From the NCBI GenBank assembly GCA_035551835.1, contig DASZMN010000123.1:1-57553 (forward strand): 57,553 nucleotides of DNA. Direction: 5' to 3'. Shown piece after piece: positions 1-8,450 of this stretch. Each line of letters begins with the position of its first letter. Positions within the stretch are counted from its first letter, which is position 1. The position numbers were made by a program, and so were the translations under genes. This DNA is from Bog-473 sp035551835 (GTDB lineage Bacteria; Actinomycetota; Acidimicrobiia; Acidimicrobiales; RAAP-2). Below the pieces are notes generated by a model. The model was not told the DNA's origin and searched no databases. It was given only the letters and a program-made list of their open reading frames with translations.

Positions 1-242
1 CCCCAATGATGGCGACGGCCGTCTTTCTGTCGCGTCGTTTCTGAGCTCGGCCGGATGCGCGAGATCGCCGAATTGGTCGCGATAGGGGTTTGGGGGCAAT
101 CAAGCCGGGGCTGATCTGCACCCGTATTCTGCGCGGCCTACAGCTGATCCGAAACGGGCCTACACGGCTCATTACCACCCGGTCACGCAATAGCGCCGTT
201 GCTTTCCGGCCGCATGTCGTGCCTCGCCTTGGGTTTCCGCGC

Positions 243-248
243 GATAGT
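243..248 (+). promoter_or_regulatory. -10 element, probable leaderless promoter
   Basis: GATAGT lies 6 nt before the GTG at 255. A -10 hexamer this close puts the transcription start at or next to the start codon, so this is read as a leaderless promoter. No convincing -35 is visible. The call gains weight because the same arrangement recurs at many genes in the window. Confidence 0.4.
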
Positions 249-254
249 GGTTCA

Positions 255-563
255 GTGAGCGACATCGAACCTGAGCCTTCGCGGGCGGACTGGCTCGCAG
301 CTGCCGGGGCGTCGTCCGAGGACGAGGCGAGGCGGAGACTTGCAGAGTTGAAGAGCCAGCAGCATCCGAGCGCGGCCCAGAGGCGGTGGCGGCGAGTAAT
401 GCGCTTCATCACTCGCTTCGGCCAAGACAGCGGAACCGAATATGAGATGAAGCTTGCACGCAAAGGTGACCCGGATGTCCTGCATAAGGCGTTGGAGGAC
501 TACCAACGTCATCCGGAGAAGTTCCGCAAGATCCGAGAGATGGACGAGCGTGACGCCGAGTGA
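255..563 (+). CDS. small charged hypothetical protein
   Basis: A 102-residue product starts at GTG 255. The frame is open back to about position 90, but the upstream part looks like translated non-coding DNA. The start is chosen because the acidic, structured sequence begins here and a -10-like GATAGT sits 6 nt upstream. The protein is rich in Arg, Glu and Asp, probably helical, with no signal peptide or membrane segment. Its centre is strongly basic and its end is Lys/Arg/Glu-rich. I do not recognise the family. It stands alone at the edge of a poorly coding region, so it could be a resident or a mobile-element leftover. Confidence 0.5.
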   Translation: MSDIEPEPSRADWLAAAGASSEDEARRRLAELKSQQHPSAAQRRWRRVMRFITRFGQDSGTEYEMKLARKGDPDVLHKALEDYQRHPEKFRKIREMDERDAE

Positions 564-590
564 ACCCGCCCGGGAGTGAACCCGCCCGGG
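559..590 (+). repeat. 16-bp tandem duplication over a stop codon
   Basis: Two perfect copies of AGTGAACCCGCCCGGG lie head to tail (559-574 and 575-590). The first copy contains the TGA stop of the small upstream gene. It looks like a simple replication-slippage duplication. Confidence 0.8.
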
Positions 591-1351
591 GGCGATCCGA
601 AGTTTGTCCGCCATGGGCAGTTCTACTTGCCGCCAGCACGCCGGTAACGCCGGAGAACGAGGTTTAACGGGTTCGGAGCGTTCTGTATCGCCGTCTCGCG
701 GAGCCAGCTGGGCCCGGTCGGATGCACGAGATCGCCGACTCGGGTGCGGCGTCGTGCGGACTGCTCGCCGTCGTTCTGTGTGCCGCCACCCGGCGATAAG
801 CGACAGGTCTCAGGAAACGAGTTACGGTCGCACCCATGACTTGCTGCATGGTGATGGTCCACCGTGTCCGCGATCCGCGGGCCACGGTGGGGCCCCCTCT
901 CGGCTGACTGCCCGACTCAACGTGCACGCCGAACCGGCGTTCGGCGTGGGCGGGCATCTTGGTCTCCGGCCGAGCGTCCGCGATCATCCTCAATGTCGAA
1001 GTCTTACCGGTTCGGGCCCCAGCCGAGATGGCGACTGTCCTGTCGGTCGCAGCAGCGTCGACGATTGTATGTTTTCGGGGGTCGGAGCGAGCTGCTTGCC
1101 CACCTCGTTACCTGACCTTCCGGGCACCGGTGGACTTTGCGATCCGTGCGACCGTCTCGCTGCTCACCCTGTTGCCTCAGCGGTCGCCTCGATGCCGATC
1201 CGATCGACGAGTGCACGGGTAACGGCGAACGCGCCATCGTCGCGCCGCCGTAGCGAAAACCGTACAGCGTTCAGTGCGCTTCTGAACGGCGTTCACCCGA
1301 GTGGGTGGCGCCGCGGGCGAGGGGTGACGGCTCTGGGGGAGTGCGGGCTGA
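591..1351. other. about 760 bp without a supportable gene
   Basis: Several long open frames run through this stretch on both strands. Their translations are Arg/Ser/Pro-rich, overlap each other and contain no recognisable motif, as expected for random frames in GC-rich DNA. No tRNA, strong hairpin or repeat is evident. It may be decayed accessory DNA, but no specific ancestor could be recognised. Confidence 0.5.
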
Positions 1352-2068
1352 TCAGCCGGACGCGAGCGTCGACGACACCAAGCTCGCCAAGGCCATCGCC
1401 CCGGAACCGTCAATCGGCAAATGGGTGCCGTCTGAGCCGAACCAGCCCGGGTTCTGCGCGGCAAGGGTCGACCAGTCGGCGATGACGACATTGGGATAGC
1501 GCCTGACACCGTTGGCGAGCACCGCGTTGTTCGGGTCCTGCCAGGGGCGGTCGACGTGGGTGTTGACGAACACCACGCGCGATGCACCGTTCAGGACTTG
1601 CATCATGGCGTCGAAGTCGCCGTCGGTCACCGGACCGTTGCTGCCCAAGGCCACGATCACCTCGGCCCCTAACTGACCAGACGCCTTGAGCTGTTCGAGA
1701 ACCTGCACGCCGTCGGACCATTGTCGGCTGACCGCGGCATCAACCTCGATGCCGGGGATGTCAGTCTGCAGCGCGCTCTCATAGTCGAGCATCACCGAAT
1801 CACCGACCGCCGTGACGTGCCCAGCCACGAAGCCGGGACCCGGTGGCGGCAACGTGGTCGTCGTGGTGGTCGTCGTCGGGACCGTGGGCGCGGTGGTGGG
1901 CGGGGTCGACGCCGCGGACCGACGGCCGTCAACCCCCGGCGTGCTCCCCCAATGTTGCGCCAGGAAGAGCGCGCTGATTCCGGCCAGAAGCGCAAGCACC
2001 GCGAGGTCGATGAGGAGCAAACGACGCAGCGGCACCTGTCGCACCGAGACCGGGGACGAGCCAGCCAT
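1352..2068 (-). CDS. membrane-anchored SGNH-hydrolase-like protein
   Basis: The 238-residue product starts at ATG 2068. It has a short basic N-terminus, one membrane segment at about residues 15-35, a Pro/Thr linker with a run of threonines, then an SGNH domain exported to the cell surface. Visible catalytic blocks are AVGDSVM (block I serine), ALGSNGP (Asn/Gly block) and DGTHLP near the end (Asp and His). This layout matches the C-terminal SGNH domain of acyltransferase-3/OatA-type proteins, so a role as an O-acyl transferase or esterase on cell-wall glycans is plausible but inferred. The multi-pass acyltransferase-3 part is absent here. A CAGACT -10-like hexamer lies 6 nt before the ATG. 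The thioesterase gene ends 43 bp upstream on the same strand. Confidence 0.8.
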   Translation of the reverse strand: MAGSSPVSVRQVPLRRLLLIDLAVLALLAGISALFLAQHWGSTPGVDGRRSAASTPPTTAPTVPTTTTTTTTLPPPGPGFVAGHVTAVGDSVMLDYESALQTDIPGIEVDAAVSRQWSDGVQVLEQLKASGQLGAEVIVALGSNGPVTDGDFDAMMQVLNGASRVVFVNTHVDRPWQDPNNAVLANGVRRYPNVVIADWSTLAAQNPGWFGSDGTHLPIDGSGAMALASLVSSTLASG

Positions 2069-2111
2069 CCCACCAGTCTGACGCCGCCGCCCGCCCGTCA
2101 GAGGTGCAGCC

Positions 2112-2903
2112 CTACTTCGGCAGGGGTCGGTCCTCGGGCCACAGCCGGACGGCGATCGACTGGCTGGCCGTCGCCAAGAGTTCGCCGTCCTCGGACCACA
2201 GGAAGGCGGTGCCCTGGCCGTAGCCGCCGACGATCCCATAGATGTGAATGTCGCAGAGCACCCATTCGGTGGGTTTCAGCTGCACCATGCGCAGCGTGTT
2301 GTCCAGGCTGCGACCCATGGCCCGTCGACCGATCGGCTGCGAGGCCGCGCCCGAGACGTAGTCGCCAAATATGGCCAGCGTGGCCGCCGACGGCGTGAGG
2401 TGGCCCGGCACCCTGGCCCAGAGCGCAGAGTCAGGGCTGCCCGGGGAGCCGTCCATCTCCTCGAACGCCCTTCCCTTCGCGTTCCGGACCTCGACGCTGT
2501 CCATGATCGTGTTGCGGAAGAACTCGGGCAGAAAACGAGGCGGGCACTCGTCCGGTGGAGGGACCAGTGGCGGCTCGACCCACGTGCCACCGACGTCCAG
2601 ATCGTCTTTGCCGAGCGCGGCGTTGACGGTCAGGATCTCCTTGCCGTCGACCCGGCCGACCGCGCGGCCCTGCGTCACGTGGCCACCCACTGCAGCCAGG
2701 GTGACGTCCCATTTCAGCTCGGCGCCGGTCAGGGCGTAGGACAGGTACTGCGCCGTGGCCCAGACCGTCGGACGGCCGGAGGCAGCCTCCAATGCGACGA
2801 GTGCCGCGCCCAGACCGCATCCGCCGAACAAGAAGTTGCCCGGCGTCGTCAACTGAGGAGTGACCTGCATGCTCCAGTGCAAGTCGTCATCTTCGGGCTC
2901 CAT
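2112..2903 (-). CDS. acyl-CoA thioesterase, double hot-dog fold
   Basis: This 263-residue protein resembles the TesB-like/4HBT_3 thioesterases of actinobacteria. The N-terminal half carries the hot-dog motif (FGGCGLGAALVAL, then the beta strands around WATAQYLSYA). The C-terminal half carries the second hot-dog (LDNTLRMVQL, then DIHIYGIVGGYGQGTAFLWSE). It should hydrolyse acyl-CoA in the cytoplasm. The frame is open to 2966, but only TTG is available there, so ATG 2903 is preferred. Its position near a CoA transferase and a Mce lipid importer fits lipid or steroid catabolism. The exact acyl substrate cannot be inferred. Confidence 0.8.
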   Translation of the reverse strand: MEPEDDDLHWSMQVTPQLTTPGNFLFGGCGLGAALVALEAASGRPTVWATAQYLSYALTGAELKWDVTLAAVGGHVTQGRAVGRVDGKEILTVNAALGKDDLDVGGTWVEPPLVPPPDECPPRFLPEFFRNTIMDSVEVRNAKGRAFEEMDGSPGSPDSALWARVPGHLTPSAATLAIFGDYVSGAASQPIGRRAMGRSLDNTLRMVQLKPTEWVLCDIHIYGIVGGYGQGTAFLWSEDGELLATASQSIAVRLWPEDRPLPK

Positions 2904-3062
2904 GCCCAGGAAAGTCCGTGCATCCACGGGGCCGCACGATAATGGCGCCCATCGGTGCACCGACAATGCGGGCCCGACCGCCCCCGGGGCACGTCACCAA
3001 CGACCGCGTTGGCGAGTCCGCGGCGCGACCTGCGTACGATTGGACCTCGGCAATCTCACCCC

Positions 3063-3135
3063 GGGGGTGTAGCTCAGCTGGAAGAGCAACGGCTTTGCAA
3101 GCCGTAGGCCGAGGGTTCGAGTCCCTTCACCTCCA
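3063..3135 (+). tRNA. tRNA-Ala(TGC)
   Basis: A full cloverleaf can be drawn. The acceptor stem GGGGGTG pairs with CACCTCC, the D arm contains AGCTCAGCTGG, the anticodon stem ACGGC/GCCGT encloses loop TTTGCAA (anticodon TGC, alanine GCA), and the T arm contains GGTTCGAGTCCC. The discriminator base is A, and CCA is not encoded in the DNA. Confidence 0.97.
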
Positions 3136-3214
3136 CCGACCACCAACCGACGTCAGCGAATGCGCTGACGCCGTCGACGTCGTCGCTCCCGCGCGGTTTT
3201 CGACCCTCTGTCGG

Positions 3215-4402
3215 TTAAATGGCGCCGTCAGTCGAGAGTGAGCTGATGTCGTCCCACGTGTAGCCGACCTCCAGCAGGACCTCTTCCGTATGCTGACCCA
3301 ACTCGGGAGGTCGCACGGGTGTGGCGGGCACGCCTTCGGAGAAGCGGACCGGCGTTCTCACCACGTCGACGTGGGAGCCCGCTGCATCGGGATCCTCCAC
3401 GGATTCGATGTATCCGTTGACCCGCACGCCGGGATCCCGTGCGACCTGGGCGTGGTCGCGGATAGGAGCGAAACGGAGTCCGGCCGCACCGAGGAGGCTG
3501 CACCACTCTTCGGTCGTCTTGGTCGCGAACGCTTCGTCGAGAATCGGCCATAACGCGGCCTTGTCGTCTTCGAAGTACAGGAGGCCCTTGAAGCGCTCGA
3601 TCAGGTCGGGCCGACCGATCGTCTCGTAGAAGCGGTCGCGGAGCGCACCGGCCACGCCCACGATCGCAATCCAACCGTCCGCGGTGGCGAACATGCCGTA
3701 GACGCCCGGGACCATGGAGTGGCCGCGGTTGCTCGGCCCGGTCATCTCCCCGGACATCAGGAATTTGGTGAGCTCGCCGGCCTGGGCCCAGACCTGCCCC
3801 CCGAGCAGCGAGGTCTCGACCAGTTGTCCGCGTCCGGTGCGCTCACGCGCGTAGAGCGCCGCCAGGATGCCGGCCACGAGGTTCTGTCCGGAAATGTGGT
3901 CGGCGATGGTGGCCCCGATGGGACTCGGGTCGTTGCCCGCCCCGCCCGTGGTGCTGATGATCCCGCCGCCGGCCTGCCCGCTCAGGTCGGCCCCTTCCCG
4001 CTTCGCGTCCGGACCTTCGGGACCGAACGACGACCCCATCGCGTAGATGATGCGAGGGTTCCGTCGTGATCCATCCTCGTAACCGACGCCCCAGCCGTCC
4101 ATGGTGCCGGGCTTGAAATTCGTGATGACGACGTCCGAAGCCTCGATCAGGCGCAAGAAGACCTCGCGCCCCCGTGGCACGCGCAGGTCGATGGTGGCGC
4201 TTCGCTTGCCCCGGTTGTAGGCGTTGAACCAAGCCGAACGGCGGTCTTCACGGCTGATCGGCAGCCATCGGCTCTGGTCCCCGAACCCGGGCAGCTCGAT
4301 CTTGATCACCTCGGCGCCCCACTCGAGCATGGTCAGGGACGCCTGCGGGCCTTGGACGAGGAGCCCGGCCTCCAACACACGAACACCATCGAGCGTGCCC
4401 AT
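3215..4402 (-). CDS. CaiB/BaiF family CoA transferase
   Basis: This 395-residue protein has the full length of class III CoA transferases, which move CoA between carboxylic acids. The N-terminus (LDGVRVLEAG) and the segment WFNAYNRGKRSATIDL are typical of the family. The aspartate in IGATIADHISGQN, near residue 170, is the likely nucleophile that forms the aspartyl-CoA anhydride. GGQVWAQAGEL and the C-terminal GQHTEEVL block are also characteristic. The start ATG is at 4402. It lies downstream of the tetR gene on the same strand (112 bp gap) and beside the mce operon, suggesting activation of imported acids. The substrate is unknown. Confidence 0.9.
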   Translation of the reverse strand: MGTLDGVRVLEAGLLVQGPQASLTMLEWGAEVIKIELPGFGDQSRWLPISREDRRSAWFNAYNRGKRSATIDLRVPRGREVFLRLIEASDVVITNFKPGTMDGWGVGYEDGSRRNPRIIYAMGSSFGPEGPDAKREGADLSGQAGGGIISTTGGAGNDPSPIGATIADHISGQNLVAGILAALYARERTGRGQLVETSLLGGQVWAQAGELTKFLMSGEMTGPSNRGHSMVPGVYGMFATADGWIAIVGVAGALRDRFYETIGRPDLIERFKGLLYFEDDKAALWPILDEAFATKTTEEWCSLLGAAGLRFAPIRDHAQVARDPGVRVNGYIESVEDPDAAGSHVDVVRTPVRFSEGVPATPVRPPELGQHTEEVLLEVGYTWDDISSLSTDGAI

Positions 4403-4514
4403 CAGTTCGGCGGGGATGCTGGGTTGGGAGTTGGGATCTCATTCATCGGAACCCACATTGGTGAGTTTCCGGAGGTGGGTCAAATGGCTGACGCGCCGTC
4501 GCCGTGCCGGTGGG

Positions 4515-5156
4515 CTACGAGGCCTCCGGCACGACCTGCCCGCTGATGGTCGTGAAGCCTTGCTGCACGAGGGTCACGATCACGCGCACGACCTCCTCTT
4601 GGGAGGGTTCCCCAGCAACTTGCCAGGATTCCACCATGGCGAAGATAAAGCCGAACATGCCGTCGGTGACCACCGAGACCATCGCCTTGTCGGCGTCGGG
4701 CGCCAACAGGGAGATGAGCATCCCGACGCGGTCGTGCAGCGTCCGCACGAGTGGATTGTCCAGGACGCCCCGATCGCTGTCCCGCATCGAACGCACGATG
4801 AAGCGGTAGATCTCCGGCTCGTCGACCAACAGGCCGATCAGCGCGCTTGCGCCGAGTTGCACCGCCATCAACGTGTCGAGCGGCTCGCTGTTCGCCAACT
4901 GCGCGATGAGCGTCCGTTCCATCTGTTGGGCCCTCTCGAGGGCGAGCGCATCGGCGATGCCGGCTTTGTCTCCGAACTCCGCGTAGATGACGGGCTTACT
5001 GACTCCCGCGCGCGCGGCAATGTTCTCGACGGAGACCGAGGACCCGTGGAGGCGGATGGCGGCCATGGCGTCGTCGAGCAGCCTCTGGCGCTGCAACGAT
5101 CGCTCCGACTCGGTCCGACTCGGCCGCCCCGGCGATTTGGCGCTGGTACTCACCAT
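4515..5156 (-). CDS. TetR family transcriptional regulator
   Basis: This 213-residue regulator has an N-terminal helix-turn-helix at about residues 25-70 (VSVENIAARAGVSKPVIYAEFGDKAGI, here given as its conserved core) and a helical ligand-binding domain after it. It is divergent from yrbEA. The intergenic region holds several palindromes, so it most likely represses itself and/or the mce operon. An acyl-CoA or lipid-derived ligand would fit the neighbours but is inference. The start ATG 5156 gives a short Ser/Arg-rich leader before the HTH. Confidence 0.9.
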   Translation of the reverse strand: MVSTSAKSPGRPSRTESERSLQRQRLLDDAMAAIRLHGSSVSVENIAARAGVSKPVIYAEFGDKAGIADALALERAQQMERTLIAQLANSEPLDTLMAVQLGASALIGLLVDEPEIYRFIVRSMRDSDRGVLDNPLVRTLHDRVGMLISLLAPDADKAMVSVVTDGMFGFIFAMVESWQVAGEPSQEEVVRVIVTLVQQGFTTISGQVVPEAS

Positions 5157-5180
5157 CCGCTACCGCAATTGCCTACTCTC

Positions 5181-5194
5181 GGTATGTAAATACC
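5181..5194. promoter_or_regulatory. palindrome upstream of tetR
   Basis: GGTAT-GTAA-ATACC is a perfect inverted repeat with a 4-nt centre, 25 bp upstream of the tetR start. It is AT-richer than its surroundings and could be an operator or overlap the tetR promoter. Its half-site differs from the second palindrome cluster at 5246-5273. Confidence 0.45.
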
Positions 5195-5245
5195 AAGGTC
5201 CGGGGGAATCAGTCATCAAAGAGCCACCCTAACAGCGCACTAGTA

Positions 5246-5273
5246 AATCTACCAGGGGTAGATTAATCTACCC
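5246..5273. promoter_or_regulatory. compound operator: three alternating half-sites
   Basis: Three 8-bp half-sites alternate in orientation: AATCTACC (5246-5253), GGTAGATT (5257-5264) and AATCTACC (5265-5272). The second and third form an 18-bp perfect palindrome, GGGTAGATTAATCTACCC (5256-5273). It sits between the divergent tetR and yrbEA genes. The arrangement suits cooperative binding of two TetR dimers, so it is the best candidate for the operator controlling the mce operon. Confidence 0.65.
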
Positions 5274-5392
5274 ATCCGTGGTGGGGAAGGTGCCGGGATC
5301 GCCGGCGATGGTGGTGAGCTGACACACGATGCTGCGGGCGGGGGGCATGGGTGGAACACGAAGCGGGCCGCGTGTGGCCGCCGGGTGCCGGG

Positions 5393-6259
5393 ATGACTGA
5401 CCGCCTCACCAGCGACGAGATCGTCAACGGCTACACGACGCCGTTCGAGGAGGCGATCAACGCGGTCAAGTCGTTGACCGGTGGTGGGCGCCGCGCGGTC
5501 GAGTCGCTCGGCGCGCTGTACGCGATGGTGCTCGACACCATGGCGGCGTCCGTGCGTGAGCTGGTCCACGGCCGATTCGCCTGGCGGGAGTTCGTCGATC
5601 AGGCCTGGTTCCTGGCTTCGGTCTCCGTCCTGCCCGCCATCCTCATCGCGATCCCCTTCGGGCTGGTCATCGTCCTCGAAGTCGGTGGGCTCGCCGGGCA
5701 GATCGGCGCTGCGTCGTTCGTCGGAGCGGTCGATGCGATCGGCACGGTGCGCGAGGCGTCGCCGATCGTGACGGCGCTGCTGTTGGCCGGAGCCGGGGGG
5801 TCTGCGATCTGCTCGGAACTCGGCGCCCGCACCATCCGCGACGAGATCTCCGCCATGGAGGTCATGGGTATCAATCCGCTCGAGCGCTTGGTGGCGCCCC
5901 GGATGTTGGCCACGGTGGTCGTCGCGGTGCTGCTCAACGGGATCGTCTCGTTCTCGGCTATCGCCAGCGGCTACTTCGCTGACCTGACGGTGCTGCACGG
6001 CTCGGCCGGCGGCTTCCTCAACAGCTTCGCCACCTTCGCGCAGCCCGCCGACCTGATCGAGTCGACGCTGAAGGCGGCCATCTTCGGATTGATCGCCGCC
6101 GTCGTCGCCTCTTACAAGGGCATGACGGCCAAGCGAGGGCCCGCCGGGGTGGGCGAGGCGGTCACGCAGTCCGTGGTCATCACCGGCATCGCCCTGTTCT
6201 TTGTCGACATCATCCTCACGGAGGTCTTTCTCGTCCTCGTCCCGCCGAGGATCCCATGA
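5393..6259 (+). CDS. yrbEA: YrbE/MlaE-family permease, first subunit
   Basis: This integral membrane permease of the Mce lipid import complex has several hydrophobic segments and the MlaE signature region with conserved glutamates (GGSAICSELGARTIRDEISAMEV, shown as its core). In Mce systems YrbEA and YrbEB form the ABC-type channel that takes lipid from the MCE tube, powered by an MceG/MlaF ATPase that is not in this window. ATG 5393 (288 residues) is preferred. A GTG at 5351 would add 14 residues. It overlaps yrbEB by 4 bp. Confidence 0.93.
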   Translation: MTDRLTSDEIVNGYTTPFEEAINAVKSLTGGGRRAVESLGALYAMVLDTMAASVRELVHGRFAWREFVDQAWFLASVSVLPAILIAIPFGLVIVLEVGGLAGQIGAASFVGAVDAIGTVREASPIVTALLLAGAGGSAICSELGARTIRDEISAMEVMGINPLERLVAPRMLATVVVAVLLNGIVSFSAIASGYFADLTVLHGSAGGFLNSFATFAQPADLIESTLKAAIFGLIAAVVASYKGMTAKRGPAGVGEAVTQSVVITGIALFFVDIILTEVFLVLVPPRIP

Positions 6260-7137
6260 CGGTCATCGCGGAGATCCGCAAGCAGATCGGCCCCGTTCCG
6301 GCCGAAGACGAGCCCCCTCGTCGCTCTCTGGCCACGCGGGCCCTCGAACAACTCGCCTGGCTCGGCCGGCTCGTGATCTTCGCCTTCAAGACCGTGGCCT
6401 CCATTCCCTACGCGCTCACGCGGCACCGCAACGAGATGGTCCGCCTGGTGGCCGACGTGACCTTTGGCGGCGGCCTGCTGGCGGTCGCCGCGAGCACCGT
6501 GCTCGTCGTGTTTGTCATCGCCGCCTTCGTCGGCATCACCATCGGACTCGAGGGCTACCAGGGCCTCCAGATCATCGGGCTCTCCCCGCTGGCGGGCTAC
6601 CTGTCGTCGTACGCCAACACGCGGGAGATCGCCCCACTGATCACGGCCTTCGGCCTGGCGGCGCAGATGGGTTGCAAGTTCACGACACAACTCGGCGCCA
6701 TGCGGATCACCGAGGAGATCGACGCGCTCGAAGTCATGAGCATCCGCTCTCTGCCGTACCTCGTCTCCACGCGCCTCATTGCGGCGCTGGTGGTGGTCAC
6801 GCCCCTCTACCTCATCGCCCTGTCCGGCGCGTACCTCGCGACGCAGATCACCGTCATCATCGTCGCCCATCAGGGCAGCGGGACTTACGGGCACTACTTC
6901 CACGCGTTCCTGACGGGCCACGACGTCCTCCTCTCCATGTCCAAGGTCTGGGTGTTCGTCGTCCTCATCACCATCACGCACTGCTACTACGGCTACAACG
7001 TGAGCGGAGGCCCGGAGCAAGTCGGGCGCGCCGCCGGCCGAGCGATTCGCGCCAGCATCGTGGTGATCGCGCTCTCGGACATGCTGATGACGTTGGCCTT
7101 CTGGGGCACGTCGAGCGGGATCAAGTTCTCGGGATGA
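6256..7137 (+). CDS. yrbEB: YrbE/MlaE-family permease, second subunit
   Basis: The 293-residue second permease has multiple membrane helices and the MlaE motif around MGCKFTTQLGAMRITEEIDALEV, in which the EEIDALEV core is diagnostic. It pairs with YrbEA to form the transmembrane part of the Mce lipid transporter. Its ATG overlaps the yrbEA stop (ATGA) and its own stop overlaps the mceA start, so translation is probably coupled throughout. Confidence 0.93.
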   Translation: MTVIAEIRKQIGPVPAEDEPPRRSLATRALEQLAWLGRLVIFAFKTVASIPYALTRHRNEMVRLVADVTFGGGLLAVAASTVLVVFVIAAFVGITIGLEGYQGLQIIGLSPLAGYLSSYANTREIAPLITAFGLAAQMGCKFTTQLGAMRITEEIDALEVMSIRSLPYLVSTRLIAALVVVTPLYLIALSGAYLATQITVIIVAHQGSGTYGHYFHAFLTGHDVLLSMSKVWVFVVLITITHCYYGYNVSGGPEQVGRAAGRAIRASIVVIALSDMLMTLAFWGTSSGIKFSG

Positions 7138-8450
7138 GCGGCCGGCCGGGTGTGCGCGGTCAAGCCCTCGTGGGCCTGGCCCTCCTGTTGGTGATCGTCG
7201 CGGCCGGGTACGGCATCATCGCCGCCTTCACCGGACACTTCTCGACCTACGACGTCGTGTACGCGGATGTGCCGGCCTCGGGTACCGGCATCTCGCCCGG
7301 TTCCGTCGTGATCTTCCGGGACATCACCGTGGGCTCGGTGGGCCCCTTGGGCAAGGAACTTCCTGACGGCTTGATCCGGGTGCAGCTGCACATGACGCCG
7401 AGCGACCTCGCCGCAATCCCCTCCGGCGTGCGGGCGGACGTCGAGATCGCCACCGTGTTCGGTACACAAGGCATCAACTTGGTCCCGCAGCCGGGAGCGG
7501 TGGCGGGGCATCTCCAGGTGGGCGAGACCATCGACTCGGTCGGGGTCTCCAAGACCACGACCCTCCAGGGCGACGCGACGGATCTCGACAACCTGCTCAA
7601 GGCCCTGCACCCGGCCGCACTCGACGAAACGCTCTCGGCCATCGCCACCGCACTGAAGAACCAGGGGCCTCAGCTCGGCACCACGATCGGACAGGTTGCC
7701 GCCTACCTCGACCAGATGCTGCCCGAGTTGCCCGACATCGTGAACGACGTCCGCCAGTTCGGTCCCGTGGCCGACACGCTGACCCGGGCCACGCCCTCGA
7801 TCCTCTCGACGCTTTCGAACGGCTCAGTCCTGGCGACGACGATCTCCAATGACGCGTCGCAATTGCACCAGTTGCTGGCGCAAGGACCGGCGACGCTCAG
7901 CGATGTCACCAGCGTGCTCCAGGGCAGCGAGGCCGCCTTCGAGGACCTGGTGGCCAACTCGGCCACCTTGCTCGGTGACGTGGCGTCCAACCCCAACTTC
8001 GTCGCGGAGACACTGAGCGGATTCGACAAGTGGTCCAAGGCGTTCGCGGCCGCAGAGTCTCACGGTCCGTACCTGTCGTTCTCGGGCGACCTCACGATCC
8101 AGGGCTCCGTGCAGGCCGTGGCTGCGGCGCTCGGGCTGCCGGGTGCGAGCCAGCTCGTCGAGCAGGGGCTCGGCCCCCAGTTCTTCAACCCGCCGACGTA
8201 TACCGCCGCCGACTGCCCCACCTATCAGGGCGAGGCAGGGCCGAATTGCCCGCGAGCATCCGCCGCGGCATCCGCCACGGGAGGGTCGGCGCACGCCGCC
8301 GGCACGGACGGCGTCATGACGACGCCCGCCACGCAACAGGCATCGTTGAAGATCGCGACGGGCCTCTCGGGTGGCAAGACACCTCCGTCGGCGGCCGTCG
8401 CCACGCTGCTGCTCCAACCGGTGCTCCTGGAACTGGCGAAGGTGCCGTGA
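7134..8450 (+). CDS. mceA: MCE family protein, first of six (MceA position)
   Basis: The 438-residue protein has one N-terminal membrane helix (about residues 8-30), an MlaD/MCE beta-barrel domain (about 38-115) and a long helical region that builds the lipid-conducting tube in Mce complexes. The C-terminus is Ala/Ser/Thr-rich with a few Cys residues. The frame is open far upstream, but the start is placed at ATG 7134, overlapping the yrbEB stop as ATGA. The tail beyond about residue 350 is low-complexity and may be exposed outside the membrane. Confidence 0.9.
   Translation: MSGRPGVRGQALVGLALLLVIVAAGYGIIAAFTGHFSTYDVVYADVPASGTGISPGSVVIFRDITVGSVGPLGKELPDGLIRVQLHMTPSDLAAIPSGVRADVEIATVFGTQGINLVPQPGAVAGHLQVGETIDSVGVSKTTTLQGDATDLDNLLKALHPAALDETLSAIATALKNQGPQLGTTIGQVAAYLDQMLPELPDIVNDVRQFGPVADTLTRATPSILSTLSNGSVLATTISNDASQLHQLLAQGPATLSDVTSVLQGSEAAFEDLVANSATLLGDVASNPNFVAETLSGFDKWSKAFAAAESHGPYLSFSGDLTIQGSVQAVAAALGLPGASQLVEQGLGPQFFNPPTYTAADCPTYQGEAGPNCPRASAAASATGGSAHAAGTDGVMTTPATQQASLKIATGLSGGKTPPSAAVATLLLQPVLLELAKVP

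Noticed and set aside
604..1485. 293-residue open frame on the plus strand
   Set aside because: Arg/Ser/Pro-rich with no motif, and its 3' end overlaps the SGNH gene. It looks like a random frame in GC-rich DNA. No transposase match could be recognised on either strand.
3009..3040. Promoter for tRNA-Ala (TTGGCG ... TACGAT)
   Set aside because: The spacer would be 20 bp with a poor -35. Only the -10 is plausible, so it was not listed.
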